A stretch of DNA of 64,000 nucleotides from assembly GCF_030272615.1 (NCBI RefSeq), contig NC_081406.1, positions 140,710,361 to 140,774,360 of the forward strand, read 5' to 3'. A program made the position numbers and the translations under genes. This document shows, piece by piece, positions 34,585 through 48,900 of this stretch. This stretch comes from Cryptomeria japonica. Its lineage: Eukaryota > Streptophyta > Pinopsida > Cupressales > Cupressaceae. The notes beneath the pieces are model-generated. The model was not told the origin of the DNA. It ran no database searches and saw nothing but the letters and a program-made list of their open reading frames with translations. Numbering within the stretch: the first letter of the stretch is position 1; every line of letters begins with the position of its first letter.

Positions 34585-37118
34585 TGTTAGACACAATGCA
34601 CCACTGAGAGGGGGGTGAATCAGTGGTTCTCAATCTTCTCTGATTACCTATCCTATGTCACCATATTAATTAACACATCTAGTTGAATGCAGACTTACCC
34701 ATTAGAGAGGAGACTAAACACAAATGCATTCGTACAAAGGGACATCACATAACACCAGGATGTACAAGGAAAACCCAAGATGGGAAAAACCTTGGTGAGC
34801 AATGATTCCGGAGACTACAGCTCCAATCCAACCTCACAATGAAAATTTTGTTACAATGTTTAGGGCACCAACCCAAGGAGCACCAACCCCTTATGTTTAT
34901 GGGCTACAACCCCTGCACCAAACTATAACTCAGTGTTCACACTAAAAACATCAATTACAAAAGTATTTATTCTCTTACAAGTGAATCTTGCAACCATTCC
35001 AAAATGCCTTACTCTGTCGGTGAGATACCTTCTCTACTACACCGACTTACTCTTTTTCTGATCTCATCCATTACTTTGCTTGTCGGTAAACTCTACCTCT
35101 TCACCTCTCCTCTTCTTTTTCTCTAGTTGATATTCACCTTACTCTCTTCTCTTCACTGGTATAACACTCTTCTGATTCTATGTCTGCCTTCTTCACAACT
35201 TCCTTCACTTCTGCTCTGCTGGTATGGACACTACCGGTTCTTCTCTGCTACCAGTTGAACACTTCAACCAGGTTCACCCTCACACTCAATCTCTTCTCAG
35301 ATATGATTTTTGCACTCAACTAATTTTCTTCTCACCTATAGAAGTAATCACTTCACAATAGCACACTCTTCTTCCATTCAGCAGCCCCCTTCAATGATTT
35401 TGGCTTCCCTATTTATAACCTGGTTTTCTTGCCAAAAACCAATTCCAAAACATGGGCAGTTAGGGTTTCCTCATCCACATCAAGGAAAAACAAATCCAAT
35501 CAGATCTTGTCTGATCTGATCTCCCTGAAAGTCAACTGTACATCTCTGCCATTTACTCGCCTTCTTAATCATGCCTTCTATCTTTGGCAATCTGCTTTTT
35601 CCCTATCGATTGATCTCTTCGTCAAACACCAAGATAGGTCTTGTTGTTTCCTTCATCTGCCTTGATGTCCTCAATCACTCTTAGCTAGCTCATAGTTGTC
35701 TTCTAGACCTCAAGCCACAAACCTCTACAAGGACTCTACAACACGTCCCATGATTTGTGGGATCTTCCATCAATGTCGACCAACTCTGCAACTACCCTGT
35801 CAGTGTACATTCCTTCTTCATCCAGTCGCAGATCCGCCACCTTGACTCCATGTGGCATCCATGTCGACCAATTACAAGCTTGACTCTTCATGTTGGTCCA
35901 GATAGGGTCACTAACCAAACACTCTACCGGTTCCTCTTTCCTCCCACTTTTCTAACCCTGTCAGTATCTCACACTCTATCGGTTACCTCACCATGTCTGC
36001 ACTATGCTGAACTATCAGTGGAAAACTCAAACCAATATCTAGACATGTCAATGCATAGCACACTCATTCCCATCAAGTGGGAGGTCTTCTACATCTGCAC
36101 AATGCTCATAGTACCAGTGAGCTTGCATATCGGTAAACACTCTTGATGACACAAGTCATCAACCTTCACCAAACGCTACCTTCAATCAGGTCACATTCCT
36201 CTATTTGCATCTACTCATCCTTGCCTTCTCCTTAATCAACACAAACCATATCACAATTGGTTTATCAAGATGACAAACTCATCATTCTTCATCTATTCTG
36301 GTATCTCACCATGCCTTCTCTATTGATCAATGTGTATATTCATGTTCTCATGCACTCAAGGAATTCCCTTAATTTAGCGGTAGATCCAGTGTGAGCCTTC
36401 AAACACCTTCCTTTCTCCATCTTCCTTATTTCACAAGACTATGATGCATACTTATGCATAATAGGAGATAAGTTCCACTTACCGATGGGAGCGACACCTT
36501 GACATCAACATCCTACAATGTACTCATGTGGCTTCCCTGTTTTTGCAGCATATCTTCAAATAGGCACATGTGATCTGGTGTGGGCACATTCACTGTCAGT
36601 CATCTCTTCACATGGTGACTACATCTTCATTTGGTGAGAGTCTTGTTGTTCTGCAACCTCACAGCATACATGTGATCTGTTCATTCTTCTCCTCTGGTGT
36701 TGATGTGATTTAACTAGCATTTCGTCTCTTCATCACACACATCAACTCAAACACTTTGCCCATCCTACTTGAACATTGGTCATCATCTTGTCAGTTGACA
36801 CCCACTCACTTAGGGGATTTGTCTTCTCCATGTCAACACATCATTTACTAGTTGGCATCCTTTCCTTACCGGTGATACACTGTACCAGTAATCTATTCAT
36901 CTCATCCACACAAGTTAAAGGTGCTAACTTGTGTACTGGTAACACCGGTGGTCATCCATTTGATGACATTCTCTTCCTTACCTTATCGGTGTCCTGCAAC
37001 ACAAAGTGATATCTAAGATATCTCATTGTGTACTTCTTCATGATAGTGTTGCACATACATCTCTTCTACTGGTATTCATCCCATACCAGTTGACATCAAT
37101 GACAACATAATGCCAACA
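34585..37118 (-). repeat. Solo LTR of family A
   Basis: Starts TGTTAGACACAATGCACC and ends AATGCCAACA, and is flanked by TTTAG duplications. It is homologous over its whole length to the element A LTRs at 46307-48884 and 52220-62055. There is no internal region, PBS or PPT, so the element was lost by recombination between its LTRs. It carries the CCACTGA/TCAGTGG hairpin at 34601-34626 and one unit of the ACCAACCCAAGGAGC minisatellite near 34865-34895. Confidence 0.9.
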
Positions 37119-37123
37119 TTTAG
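37119..37123. repeat. Target site duplication TTTAG, right (solo LTR)
   Basis: Matches 34580-34584. Confidence 0.85.
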
Positions 37124-38645
37124 TACTTCAGAGATTAGCAATGAACTATTAAAAAATTATATTTGCAAGGTTGTAATTTTATAGTAGTAATAATTTGGTT
37201 TTGTAAAGAGATAATTACATTGGCTAAAATTCTTATTTACTCATTAAGCATGTAATTTTTATCATTCCACTAAAGTAATTGATCCATATATTTGAATAGG
37301 CTATTAAGTGTGGATTCATTTGAGAAATGATGTATGTACTACCAAAAATTTGTTCTAGTGCATGTAATCTATCTAAAATTTGTGTTGGTTGTAAATCAAA
37401 ATCTTAACTCCAAAATATCATTTGCTAAAAATCCAAAATATATTTAGATATAATTTGGAAGTAATAGAAGATTTGGTATCCTTACCCTAGAAATTCCTAT
37501 GTTAAAAGGGAGCCACTTAAGTTATGATTCCTTTATCACTTTATACACATGAAAAATAACTAAATTGTCATTTTGTTTAGAAAAATATAACATAAAATTT
37601 GACAATTGAACTCCTAGTTCATTAAGAAAGGCCTTAAGGTTGCTCTATATTATTACCATTACATTTGATACAATAATATTGTGTAGTTAATATTGACCAA
37701 TAATTGATATTAATGTTAATTTTTAAACTTAAAATAGAAATAGCATAATTATATTTTTTTTAATAATTAGATAACAATATTAACTAGTAATACATACCTC
37801 CATCCATATTTTTTTGTTTTGAGATCATCCTTTTCCATCCGTGCTATCCCCACCATGTCATCACTACTCATGATCTTAGTATTTCAAAGTTAGTTCCCCA
37901 TTAGAGTCTCATTGTACAATGAATAGTGAATTCCTAGGGAAGCCCTTCAACTAGAGGGTGTGCAGCCTAAACATTTAGGTTCAACTGAATATATGTAAAA
38001 TTTAGCTACTACTCTAGCTATTTTCTCCTAGAAAATAATAGTAATATAAATAAATCTATATTTAAGCTATAAAATAAGATCAAACATTAAGATTAAAACT
38101 GAACTAGAAAGGAAATAAAGTAGCAATATAAAGGAATGTTTGATTCAACATATAAATTTCTGTTGTAATTCTAGAATACAAAACAATGTTAGGAAGGTTA
38201 ATTAGCATAGGTTTTGTATTGTATGTAAGGGTTTCTAAAAATATATAAAATGATAATGATTCTCCACACACACTATTTATCATCAAAGTGTGCTAAGGAC
38301 CCTTCAGATGCAAATGATACCTCAAATAAAAATGGTGATCATCCATATATTTTAATTTCCGATTACTAAGATCACTTAGAATTTATTGTATATGTTTCAC
38401 TAATTTATTGTTTCTTTGGGATGAATATAGAAGTTATTAGATGGTTGAAGAAGCTTATGTGGGAGGGAAAAAAGATGCATGTAGTTAGGACATTATCTTA
38501 GTCAAGATTATATTTTTAATAGAAAAAGGTTGAATGTTTATTGATTCTCTATGAATGGTATATTAAATTAAAGGCAAAAAAAATGGTTGCAAACAATAAC
38601 TGTCATTCCTAAGTATAACCACACGTAATAACAATATAATAGCTA
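37124..38645 (+). other. Downstream flank of pseudogene 1, shared with copy 2
   Basis: A non-coding AT-rich sequence beginning TACTTCAGAGATTAGCA, nearly the same as 62061-63569 with scattered substitutions and a deletion near 62340. It was probably the 3' flank of the ancestral terpene synthase gene. I find no gene in it. Confidence 0.8.
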
Positions 38646-41600
38646 ATTTTTGCTAACATTTCTCCCTAGTTACATTGTTCTTACAAATGTACAATAAAAA
38701 TCTCAAAACTCACATTGCCAAGGCACCCTGCCTTAATGCTTACACAAAATAATTGTTGAGTATACCAAATGAATATAAATTTTTGAGAAGATCTTTTCTT
38801 GAAAAAAAAAAATCTTGAACCAAGTGGAACTACATCAATTTGCCTCATGACAATCACAAAGGTGTAGCTATGAGTTGAGTTCCTATGTTCTCCTTTCCTC
38901 AAACTCCCAAATTATAGACAATGAATTATTAGACAACTATTGATATCGAGGTTTTCACACATAGGGATCCTCCAAGTTGCCCTTGACCCTCGTAAGAGTA
39001 TATTTCTCGATTTCAATATCATAAACTCTCTGAAAAAGAATCCATATTGAAATCAAGACCAAACGCCTTACCTATTTCCAAATATTAAACTTCACAATAT
39101 ATGTATTCTTTAAATTTATCAACATAAAATAGGAAAGCTTAAAACTAAAGCCAAAAAATCTTCTCATTCAAATAATCATCTCAAAATGAGAAGCTAACTT
39201 GATATGATGATTCAAATCCTCCGTCCTTTGGTGCCACCAACCTCCAAAAGTATGCAAGAAACTAATCAATGATTTCCTTTAGCAACACACTTGAAATCTC
39301 AAATTTGTTCTTTATTTCATAACTATTTGAAGATCCATTGTCAATATTGATAAACCCTTATACAAGATACTCAACACTTATTTTAATATTTTTGACTGCA
39401 TTTTCAAAGGCACTAGTAGTAAGATGATAGATTGGTTAATTGACAAATCTCGGAGAGGATCAACAACAATGCTCGTGGAATCATTTTGTGTTGCAACTTC
39501 TTTTGAGTTGAGCTATTGATTATAACATCAACAATTACTTTATTCGATTTTTATTTAATAAATAGATGAATAATCTCCATAACGTGCTTAAATATATACA
39601 AAATCATCAACTTATTCTTATATTTGCACCTATCCATTGTTAGATAATATGTTAACCACTCGACAATAAAAAATTATTTTCTTGAAAAAGTGTTTAGCAA
39701 ATAAACACCTCACCATATCTAGCATGTTTATCTCACAAAATTTCAATAGAATATGAAAATGTAAAATTACTCACTTGGATATCCTCAAATACTAGAAATT
39801 AAAGAGAAAAATTATCCATTATTTCATTCTTCTATGTAACAAAACTCAATTATGACCAAAATTTCAGTCAATTTTTTTTATTCTCATCAAAACATGGCAT
39901 TCTTGATAATAAGTAACATGTACATTAAGGGGCATAAAAATATTTAATTTTTAAATCTTGTAATTTTAATTTCATCATAAGTTCTAATGGAGGTAAACAA
40001 CTAACAATACTTAGAAGCATATCTTATGAATTCTATCTAACCATGTAGTCTTCTCATTCACAATGCACTCTTGATCGCTTGATATGCAACGTGAATCCTC
40101 TATAGTGGATATAGTCCCTACCACTCCTCTAAGAAGATTATGTGGCCCATGGTGAGAGAGAGAAATTGACTTAGTCTACATCCTAATGACCAAAATCTAA
40201 GGTTTTGTCTATCACAAACAGATGAGACATGTAGAGCTCCATTATGATTGTTATCTACCCATTCCCATTAGAAATTATCTTCTCTCTAAGGTCCATTAGA
40301 TGAATAAGGAGAAAATTCCTCCAACTCCCCCTTCCCCCATTGGCATAGGAGAAAATTTATAAGTTTATTACTACATGCTATCCACATGATACTATTCTTG
40401 AGACATATAATGTCTTTCGGGAATTCTCAGACTCGCAACCCAAAATTAGTGTGGTTTCTTCTAGGAGACCTATGGAGGCCCTTATGATTTTGAATAGTGG
40501 TGATACTTCAAATGATGAAAATATAAAAGAATTGATTAAGATTCCTATGAAAAAACACACATGGACAAAAATCAAGAGGAAGAAAAAATCTCTATCAAAA
40601 CTAAAGCATCATATGACATTAAGATCTTCAAGGAAAGGAGAAAGACAAAAAATGTTTTATTTTTGTGGAACACCTAAATTGGAGTTGATTACTCAACCTA
40701 CAACTCCTAAATGTCACCTAAAATTAAAAAACCCATCATGAAATAAGAGAGAAGCAAAGAGTTATGGAGGACAAAAGATTGTTGATTTAGAAATATGAAT
40801 CATATTGATAACCTAATAATTGAATGAATAATAATGCTAAAACGAATTGTTTATAAAGGAAAAGTAAAAGATAAATAAATAGAAACCCTGGAGAAAATGT
40901 AGGTAAGGATAAGACTAGATCATGACATGTGTCCTCATCACATGACTCGAGACACTAAAGAGAGCATGACATAAGTAAGCTTAAGTCCTAGAGTACTAAT
41001 TACTTTAACACTTTCTCTTAAGTGAAGCTTTAGGAGAAACTAAAACCTCTAAATGCAAATGCATGAAATGCAAAGGATGTGTCCCATCCCAACAACTAAG
41101 GCCTAATGAGGTACTAATGTACAAACAAAAAAATGTCTCACAATTGGAGAAAAAGAGAAAAGACTAGTGGGAGAAAAGTCCTCTCCAAAAGAGTAAAAAA
41201 TAGAATGAAGGACTAAGAAGCCTCTAGAAAAATATCCCAAAAAAATAGAAACATGAATAACATTCTATGAAGCATGAATAAGTTGCAGGCAACTATCAAA
41301 TGAAGATTGCTATAGTGCTAATATAGAAACCTCCTCTAAAACCAAGATGATGATCATGATCAAGAAGACAATAATCTTAATGAGTACCCCAATGACACTA
41401 GTTGATCAAACATATGACCAAAAAAGGAAAAATATCTAGAAATTATAGTTGTCAATAGGCTAAAGAGATGCTCAGCCAAGGATAACTCACCTCAACAAAA
41501 CTAGAATGCAAGAGTGTCTATATAATAAAAGATCCATCTCATCGAAATACAACTACTACTAAAATTTATTAAACCCATAAACACTACTTTTAAGTAACAA

Positions 41601-42289
41601 CATTGTTTTATTTATTTTTCACTTTAACCATATATCAAAATTTACCTATATAACACATTATCCTTTTACAATTAAATATTTACTAATTTAATTTACCCAC
41701 TAGTTTTTAGTTTCTTTTACATAATTAAGATACTCTTTTATTTACCAAATTCACCCATTTAAGTTCTTTAATACATACTTTCTTAATTTTATTTATTTTA
41801 TTTTACTAACCTTGACCTTTAGAATTATAGAACTATGTCTTTACCATTTCACCAACCAGTTAATTAGCCATTACCTATTTTAAATACTCTGAACTCATAG
41901 CAATCCATAATTCAGAAAACACATTCTCGTAGTAATGGCAAGCAGATATAATGTTGATTGCAATACTTATTTATTAGGTTATAATAAACAATTAAATAAT
42001 AAATCAATTTCCAACTTGGCCTTATGCATAGGTTTATATGTATTGCTCTCGTAAAGAGATTTGGATAAATATATCGTGTTTCTAATGAATGGAGCAATAA
42101 GGGGAAGAACAAGGTAACATTTCAAGGCTAAAAATTATGAATTGTTTTAATCATTGCAATTGTCAGGTATCCAAGTATGGTCCTCATATTGAACCATTAT
42201 GAATGTTTAGAAAAGTAACATATCTTGAGGACAGCAATATTTTATTTTAATAGAAACACATATAGTTGAGACAAAAACAAAGGCATGTA
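38646..42289. other. Gene-free DNA between the two duplicated copies
   Basis: No convincing coding sequence. A 96-codon frame at 40451-40741 is Lys-rich and low complexity with no family features. The missing N-terminal exons of pseudogene 2 are not found here. Confidence 0.4.
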
Positions 42290-42294
42290 CGCGC

Positions 42295-42800
42295 ATACAC
42301 AAATACTCACATTTTCTTTTATTAGATGCTTTTTAGACAAATACTCACATGCTCTATTATTAGATGCTTTTTAGACAAATACTCACATGCTCTATTATTA
42401 GATGCTTTTTAGACAAATACTCACATACTCTATTATCATGCTTTTTTAGTGTGAGTTTAGCGCCTTATTTCACTCATAGTCCAGACAAATAAAACAAAAA
42501 CCAAAAATAAAAAATACTCACATGCTCTATTATTAGATGCTTTTTAGACAAATACTCACATGCTCTATTATTAGATGCCTTTTAGACAAATACTCACATG
42601 CTCTATTATTAGATGCTTTTTAGACAAATACTCACATACTCTATTATCATGCTTTTTTAGTGTGAGTTTAGCGCCTTATTTCACTCATAGTCCAGACAAA
42701 TAAAACAAAAACCAAAAATAAAAAATACTCACATGCTCTATTATTAGATGCCTTTTAGATAAATACCCACATACTCTATTATCATACTTTTTTAGTATGA
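42295..42800. repeat. Short tandem repeat array, copy 2, with higher-order unit
   Basis: About ten 38-bp units of AGACAAATACTCACATGCTC + TATTATTAGATGC. A larger unit of about 211 bp that includes AGTGTGAGTTTAGCGCC + TTATTTCACTC is itself repeated (42449 and 42660). Confidence 0.85.
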
Positions 42801-42829
42801 CTTTAACAAGAGCTCAAAACAAAGTATCA

Positions 42830-43400
42830 ATCATTTTCAAATTCTAAATCATTTAAGTGAAATTTTAAATTCTATTAAATTGGAACATAATTGCCTACCG
42901 TCCAAATATCTAGTACAAAGACTAAATGAGAAAAACAAAAAGCATGCCATCTAACAGAATGACAATAATAATGGTTTCCCAATGCTTACAATTTCCTAAC
43001 TGCTTCCTAATTCATTTGAAAGGAAACAAACAAGTGCTTGTGGGGACGGGTTCCTATTTGGCCTCAAACAAAACAAAGTCATATGTCACTTCAAAGAAAG
43101 CAAAATACTCTATTATCATGCCTTTTTAGTGTGACTTCAAACAAAGACAAATACTCACATGCTCTATTATTAGATGCCTTAACACCAGCTCAAAACAAAC
43201 TATCAATCATATTCAAATTTTAAATCCTATTAAAGTGGAACAGAATTGGCTAAAGACTAATTGAGAAAAACAAAATGAATGCCACCTAACAGAATGATAA
43301 TAATAGTAATTTCCCAATACTTACAGGTTCCTATTTCATTTGAAAGAAAACAAACAAGTGCTTGTGGGGACGGGTTTCCTATTTAGCCTCAAACAAAATG
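42830..43400. repeat. Direct repeat pair upstream of the terpene synthase exons, copy 2
   Basis: The same pair as at 30860-31500, with GTGCTTGTGGGGACGGGTT at about 43034 and 43358. Confidence 0.65.
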
Positions 43401-46213
43401 AAGAAAGCAAACAAAATGAAGAAATACAAAATGCTCCAACACAACAGTCTTGGCAATGGAATTGGAAATGGTGAAAATACTCCAACACAACAGTCTTGAC
43501 ACTTCGAATTCTTCCCCTGCACAGATACTACGTCTCTTCAGGTACATTCTACTTACAGATTAATATATTTGATATGTAGTTCTTTTATAAAAATATATGT
43601 TTAGTATAATTATTTTTATTTTTTATTTTTTATTTTTTATTTATTTTTATTTTTATTTTTTTATTTTTTTTGGGTATTATAAAAGATTTGAATTTAGTAT
43701 TATGTGTTTACAATTAAATCAATTGTCTTTTTTATTTTTGTTATAATTTGAAAAGCTTAGTTTTTTTAATAATTATCTTTCTGTAAAGATATCTTATGCT
43801 CACCGAGTGCTCATTTGTGTGGCATTAAAATTCTGATTCAAAATAAGTAGTTATATTTTTATATCATATTCTCTTTTGCCAATGAATTATATTTATTTTA
43901 AAAAATTAATTAAGTAAAGGTATTATGAAAGTGACTTGAATACCATAACTTAGGGTTACCTCACACTCACTCACATATTAAAAGATCTTCTTATGATGTT
44001 CACAATCACTTTTCATACTTTAAATAGCTATACCTTCATAGTTAGGGTTAGCTCACACTCACTCACATATTAAAATATCTTCTTATGATGTTCACAATCA
44101 CTTTTCATACTTTAAATAGCTATACCTTCATAGTTTTGTTGGGTTGTTAATATAAACGTTGATTATACTAATACTTTTTTTCAATAATTGAAGGTGTGTT
44201 GGAAAATTTCAAAGAAAAAGATGGAAAATTCTTCAGCTCATGTAGTCAATCAAACGATGACATAAACACGATACTAAATTTATACCGTGCTTTACTCATT
44301 GCATTTCCTGGGGAGGAAATTATGGAGGAGGCTAAAGTCTTTGCAATCAAATATTTAAAACAATCTATGCCACAAATTAAGGATTCCAATATTTCAAAAG
44401 AGGTATTTGTTTTATAGACATTAATATTTTTGCATCTAAAATTATGTGAATCCTTCTGTCTTAATTTTGTTTCAAATTTATGTGGTGCAAAAAATTCAAT
44501 TCAATTTGGATTATGGCCAGCACACCAATATGCCTAGATTTGAAACAAGGAATTATATTGATATATATGGAGCAAACACTTCATGGTATAACAAGATGGC
44601 ATCCAAGTAAAATCCAATCAGTATTGTATTTTAATATTTCTAATTGTTATTTGAAGGGTGTGGTTTTCCAAGTATAACAATATAATGTCTTCATATAGAG
44701 GATGGCATGTAAGAGGAACAAAAAGATTTTATATTTGGCAAAGCTAGACTTCAATATGGTGCAAGTGCAATCTTTGCAACATCAAGAACTTTAATTACTC
44801 TCAAGGTTATTTTAATATCGCAACATAATATTTCTATTTTTCTTTGGGCTTCAATAGAGAAATTAAAATTGAAATTACTATTAATGTTTATTCACAAAAC
44901 TATTAGAGAATTATGTAAAACTTGAATGAAGTCTAACAAAAGTCCCAATTATAAAGAATGTTTGTAGTTTAGTGATATAGAACTCCACCATGCACATCGG
45001 AGGTTATAGGCTCCTTTCCTAGAAATTAAGTCAAGAGAGGTAAAATTTGTCATCTATAAAAAGAAAATTATGGAAAATTTAGACAAATTTCTTATCTCTT
45101 TAGGTGGTGGATGGAGTCAGGTGTGCCTCAACTAGATTTTGCTCGCAAACATTATGTGGAATATTATTTGTGGGCCATAGGAGGGTGTGTAGAGCCAAAG
45201 TATTATCCTTATAGAATTGGTTGTGCAAAAATTGCTTCTATTGCAATATTTCTAGATGATATAGATGATACTTATCGGACATTCGATGAGCTAAAACTCT
45301 TCACAAATGCAATTAAAAGGTGAAATAAATCTAAACTACCCCTATAATATTGATTCAAAAAGATATTGAATTAAAAATATTTTAGTAACAATATTTTTTC
45401 ATAATTTTATTATGTATTTCTTGGCTAGATGGGATCCCTCTTCTATAGACCATCTTTCTGAATATATGAAAGTTGTGTTCATGGCTTTTTATGAAATGGT
45501 AGAAGAAGAAACAAAAACCTAAGGCCGAGACACACTTTACTATGCTAGAAAAGTTGTAAGTACTTTTAAATATTATATTATTCTTATAAAATTTTGGCAA
45601 ATAACCATTTATGAGGAAAAACTAATATTTCATAGATTTTGATTATGTACTTTATAGTGCAAGTTTTTCCTGGATTCTTATATGCAAGAAGCAAAGTGGC
45701 TTGCTGCTAATATATAAGAACCTTTGACGAGTATTTAGAGAATGCAAAAATTAGTGATGGTGCTCAAATAGTTATTCTACAAGCTCTCTTAACATTAGAT
45801 GTAATTCTTTCTCACACCCTTCTTCCAGAAAAATGATTTTCCTTCAAGGTTCAATGAGATTCTACTGTTGACCTTTCAATTCATTAATGATATCAATAGT
45901 TTCAAGGTATGTTAAGAAAATGTGAAACAAAGATTATTTTTTTCAATATCTTATCATTTTTCTAGTAGAGATTAGTAAGCTAAAATTGTAATGTGTGATC
46001 ACATGCAAGCTAAAGTTGCTAGGGGTGAAAAAGCTTCTTGTGTAGCATGTTATATGAGTGATGGATCAACACGGGAATAATCTTTGGATTACCTTAATTA
46101 TTTGAACAAAAAATTATTCAAAGAACTAACTTTAGAATATTTAAAACTACATAGAATATTGACATGCAGTAAAGATCATGCGATATCTCTCTCATGAGGT
46201 TATCATTTATTTT

Positions 46214-46232
46214 AGAGAGAGAGAGAGAGAGA
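46214..46232. repeat. Short (GA)n at the site expanded in copy 1
   Basis: 19 bp of AG/GA at the position homologous to the 171-bp run at 34338. Confidence 0.9.
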
Positions 46233-46301
46233 TTCACTATTTCCACCAAAGATACAAGAGGCTATATTTTGAAACTCCTATTTCAACCTGTCACAATGTA
46301 A

Positions 46302-46306
46302 TTTAG
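46302..46306. repeat. Target site duplication TTTAG, left (element A)
   Basis: The same TTTAG at the same place relative to the terpene synthase stop as in copy 1. The right partner is at 62056-62060. Confidence 0.85.
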
Positions 46307-48884
46307 TGTTAGACACAATGCACCACTGAGAGGGGGGTGAATTAGTGGTTCTCAATCTTTTCTAATTAACTATCCTATGTGAGCATACCGATTAACACAT
46401 CTAGCTGAATGCAGACTTACCGGTTAGAGAGGAGACTAAACACAAATGCATTCACACAAAGGGACATCACATAACACCAGGATGTACGAGGAAAACCCAA
46501 GATGGGAAAAACCTTGGTGAGCAATGTTGTTGGAGACTACTTCTCCATTCTAGCCTCACATTGAAAACTCTATTACAATGTTTAGGGTACCAACCCAAGG
46601 AGCATGAACCCCTGATTTAGGAAACCAACCCAAGGAGCACCAACCCCTGATTTAGGGCACTAACCCAAGGAGCACTAGCCCCTAACTTGCTTATGGGCTA
46701 CACCCCTTGCACCGAGCTACAACTCAATGTTCACACTAAAAACATCAATTACAAAAGTAGTTATTCTTTTACAAGTGAATCTTGCAACCATTCTAAAATG
46801 CCTTACTCTACCGGTGAGATACCCTCTTTGCTACACCGACTTACTCTTTTGTTTCTCTCATCCGATGCTTTGCTTTCTGACAAACTCAACCAGTTCACCT
46901 CTCCTCTTCTTCTACTTTGCTAGATCTCCACCTTACTCTCTTCTCTTCACCGGTACAACACTTTGTCGGTTCTATGTCTGCCTTCTCTTCAACTTCTTTC
47001 ACTTCTGCTCTGCCGGTATGGACACAACCGGTTCTGCTCTGCTACCAGTTGAATACTTCAACCAGGTTCACCCTCACACTCGGTCTCTTTCCAGATATTA
47101 TTTTTGCACTCGACTAATTTTCTTCTCACCTACAGAAGCAATCACTTCGCAGCAACACACTCTTCTTCCATTCAGCAGGCTCCTTCAATGATTTTGGCTT
47201 CCCTATTTATAACCTAGTTTTCTTGCCAAAAACCAATTCAAAAACATGGACAGTTAGGGTTTCCTCATCAACCTCAAGGAAAACCAAATCCAATCGGATC
47301 CTGTTCGATTTGATCTCCCTCATAGTCATCTGTACATCTTCATCATTTAGTCACCTTCTTGATCATGCCTTCTATCTTTGGTGATCTTTTTTTTCCCTAT
47401 CGACTGATCTCTTGGTCAAACATCAAGATTGATCTTGTTGTTTCCTTCATCTACCTTGATCTCCTCAATCACTCTTAGTTGGCTTGTAGTTGTCTTCTAG
47501 ACCTTAAGCTGCAAACCTTTGCAACACATCCTGTGATTTGTGGGATCTTCCATCAATGTCGACCAACTCTGCAACTACCTTGTCGGTGTACATTCCTTCT
47601 TCATCCAACCACAGATTTGCCACCTTGACTCCATGTGGCTTCCATGTCGACCAATTGCCAACTTGACTCTTCATGTCGGTCTAGATGGGATCACCAACCA
47701 AATACTCTATTGGTTCCTCTTTCCTATCACTTTTGTAACCCTTCTGGTATCTCACACTCTACCGGTTACCTCACCATGTCTGCACTATGTTGAATTGTCA
47801 GTGGAACACTCAAACCAATCTCTAGACATGTCAATCCATAGCACACTCATTCCCATCAAGTGGGAGGTTTTCTGCATTTGCACCTTGCTCATAGTACTGG
47901 TAAACACTCTTGATGACACAAGTCATCAATCTTCACCAGACTCTACCTTTAGTCAGGTCACATTCCTTTGTTTGTATCTGCTCAGCCTTACCTACTCCTT
48001 GATCAGCATAGACCATATCACAATCGGTTTGTCAATATGACAAACTCATCATTCTTCATTTGTTCCAGCATCTCACCATGTCTTCTCTGTTGATCGGTGT
48101 GTATATTCATGTTCTCATGCACTAAAGGTATTCCCTTAATTTATTGGTGGATCTAATGTGAGCCTTCAAACACCCACCTTTGCTCCATCTTCCTTATCTC
48201 ATAAGACTATGATGCATACTTATGCATAATAGGAGATAAGTTCCACTTACTAGTGGGAGTGACACCTTGACATCAGCATCCTACAATGTACTCATGTGGC
48301 TTCCTTGTTTGTGTAGCATATCTTCAAACAAACACATGTGATTTGGTGTGGGCACATTCACTATCAGTCATCTCTTCACATGGTGACTGCATCTTCATCC
48401 AGTGAGAGTCTTGTTTTTCTCCAACCTGACAGCATTCCTGTGATCTGTTCATTCTTCTCCTCTAGTGTTGATGTGATTTAGCTAGCATTTTGCCTCTTCA
48501 TCAGACACATCAACTCAAACACTTTGCCCATCCTGCATGTACATTAGTTATCATCTTGCCGATTGACACCCACTCACTTGGGAGATTTGTCTTCTCCATG
48601 TGAACACATCATTTACCAATTTACATCCTGTCCTTATCAGTGATACATTGTACCGGTAACCTATTCATCTCATCCACACAAGATAGGTACTAACTTGTGT
48701 ATTGGTAACACCAATGGTCATCCATCTAATTGCATTATCTTCCTTACCTTACCGGTGTCCTGCAAGACAAAGTGATATCCAAGATATCTCATTTTGTACT
48801 TCTTCATGATAGTGTTGCACATACATCTCTTCTGCCGGTAGTCATCCCATACCGATTGACATCAATGACAACACAATGCCAACA
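46307..48884 (-). repeat. Element A 3' LTR
   Basis: TGTTAGACACAATGCACC to ACAATGCCAACA. It contains the PBS-end hairpin (CCACTGA at 46323, TTAGTGG at 46342) and three units of a roughly 35-bp minisatellite (ACCAACCCAAGGAGCACC) at about 46578-46685. Confidence 0.9.
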
Positions 48885-48900
48885 ATCTCCCCCTTTGGAA
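48885..48900 (-). other. Element A polypurine tract
   Basis: The minus strand reads CCAAAGGGGGAGAT directly before TGTTGGCATTG, the 3' LTR start. Confidence 0.8.

Larger units (their letters stand above)
43452..46306 (+). pseudogene. Terpene synthase pseudogene 2 (TPS-d-like, 5'-truncated)
   Basis: Exons: about 43452-43541 (LRILPLHRYYVSS, donor GT intact), 44194-44402 (VLENFKEKDGKFFSSC.., open), about 44482-44606 ([20 protein letters not shown]), 44699-44805 (LAKLDFNMVQVQSLQHQEL then stop), 45104-45319 (WWMESGVPQLDFARKHYVEY to DDIDDTYRTFDE; fully open, DDIDD at 45255-45269), 45429-45555 (stop before GRDTLYYARKV), 45658-45906 (acceptor AG intact; frameshifts) and about 46009-46306 (stop after STRE). 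The exon order and lengths match copy 1 (209 and 216 nt for two exons). It is less decayed than copy 1 in the DDxxD exon. It shares with copy 1 the TAA before the GRD motif and a frameshift before DFPSRF, so the parent was already broken. The second metal site has Lys at the third ligand, as in copy 1. No N-terminal exons are found. Confidence 0.85.

Noticed and set aside
40451-40741. 96-codon Lys-rich frame as a possible gene
   Set aside because: Low complexity, no recognisable domain and no supporting signals around it.
43452-46306. A functional terpene synthase gene in copy 2
   Set aside because: The N-terminal exons are missing, stops lie in at least three exons, and frameshifts occur in the exon at 45658-45906.
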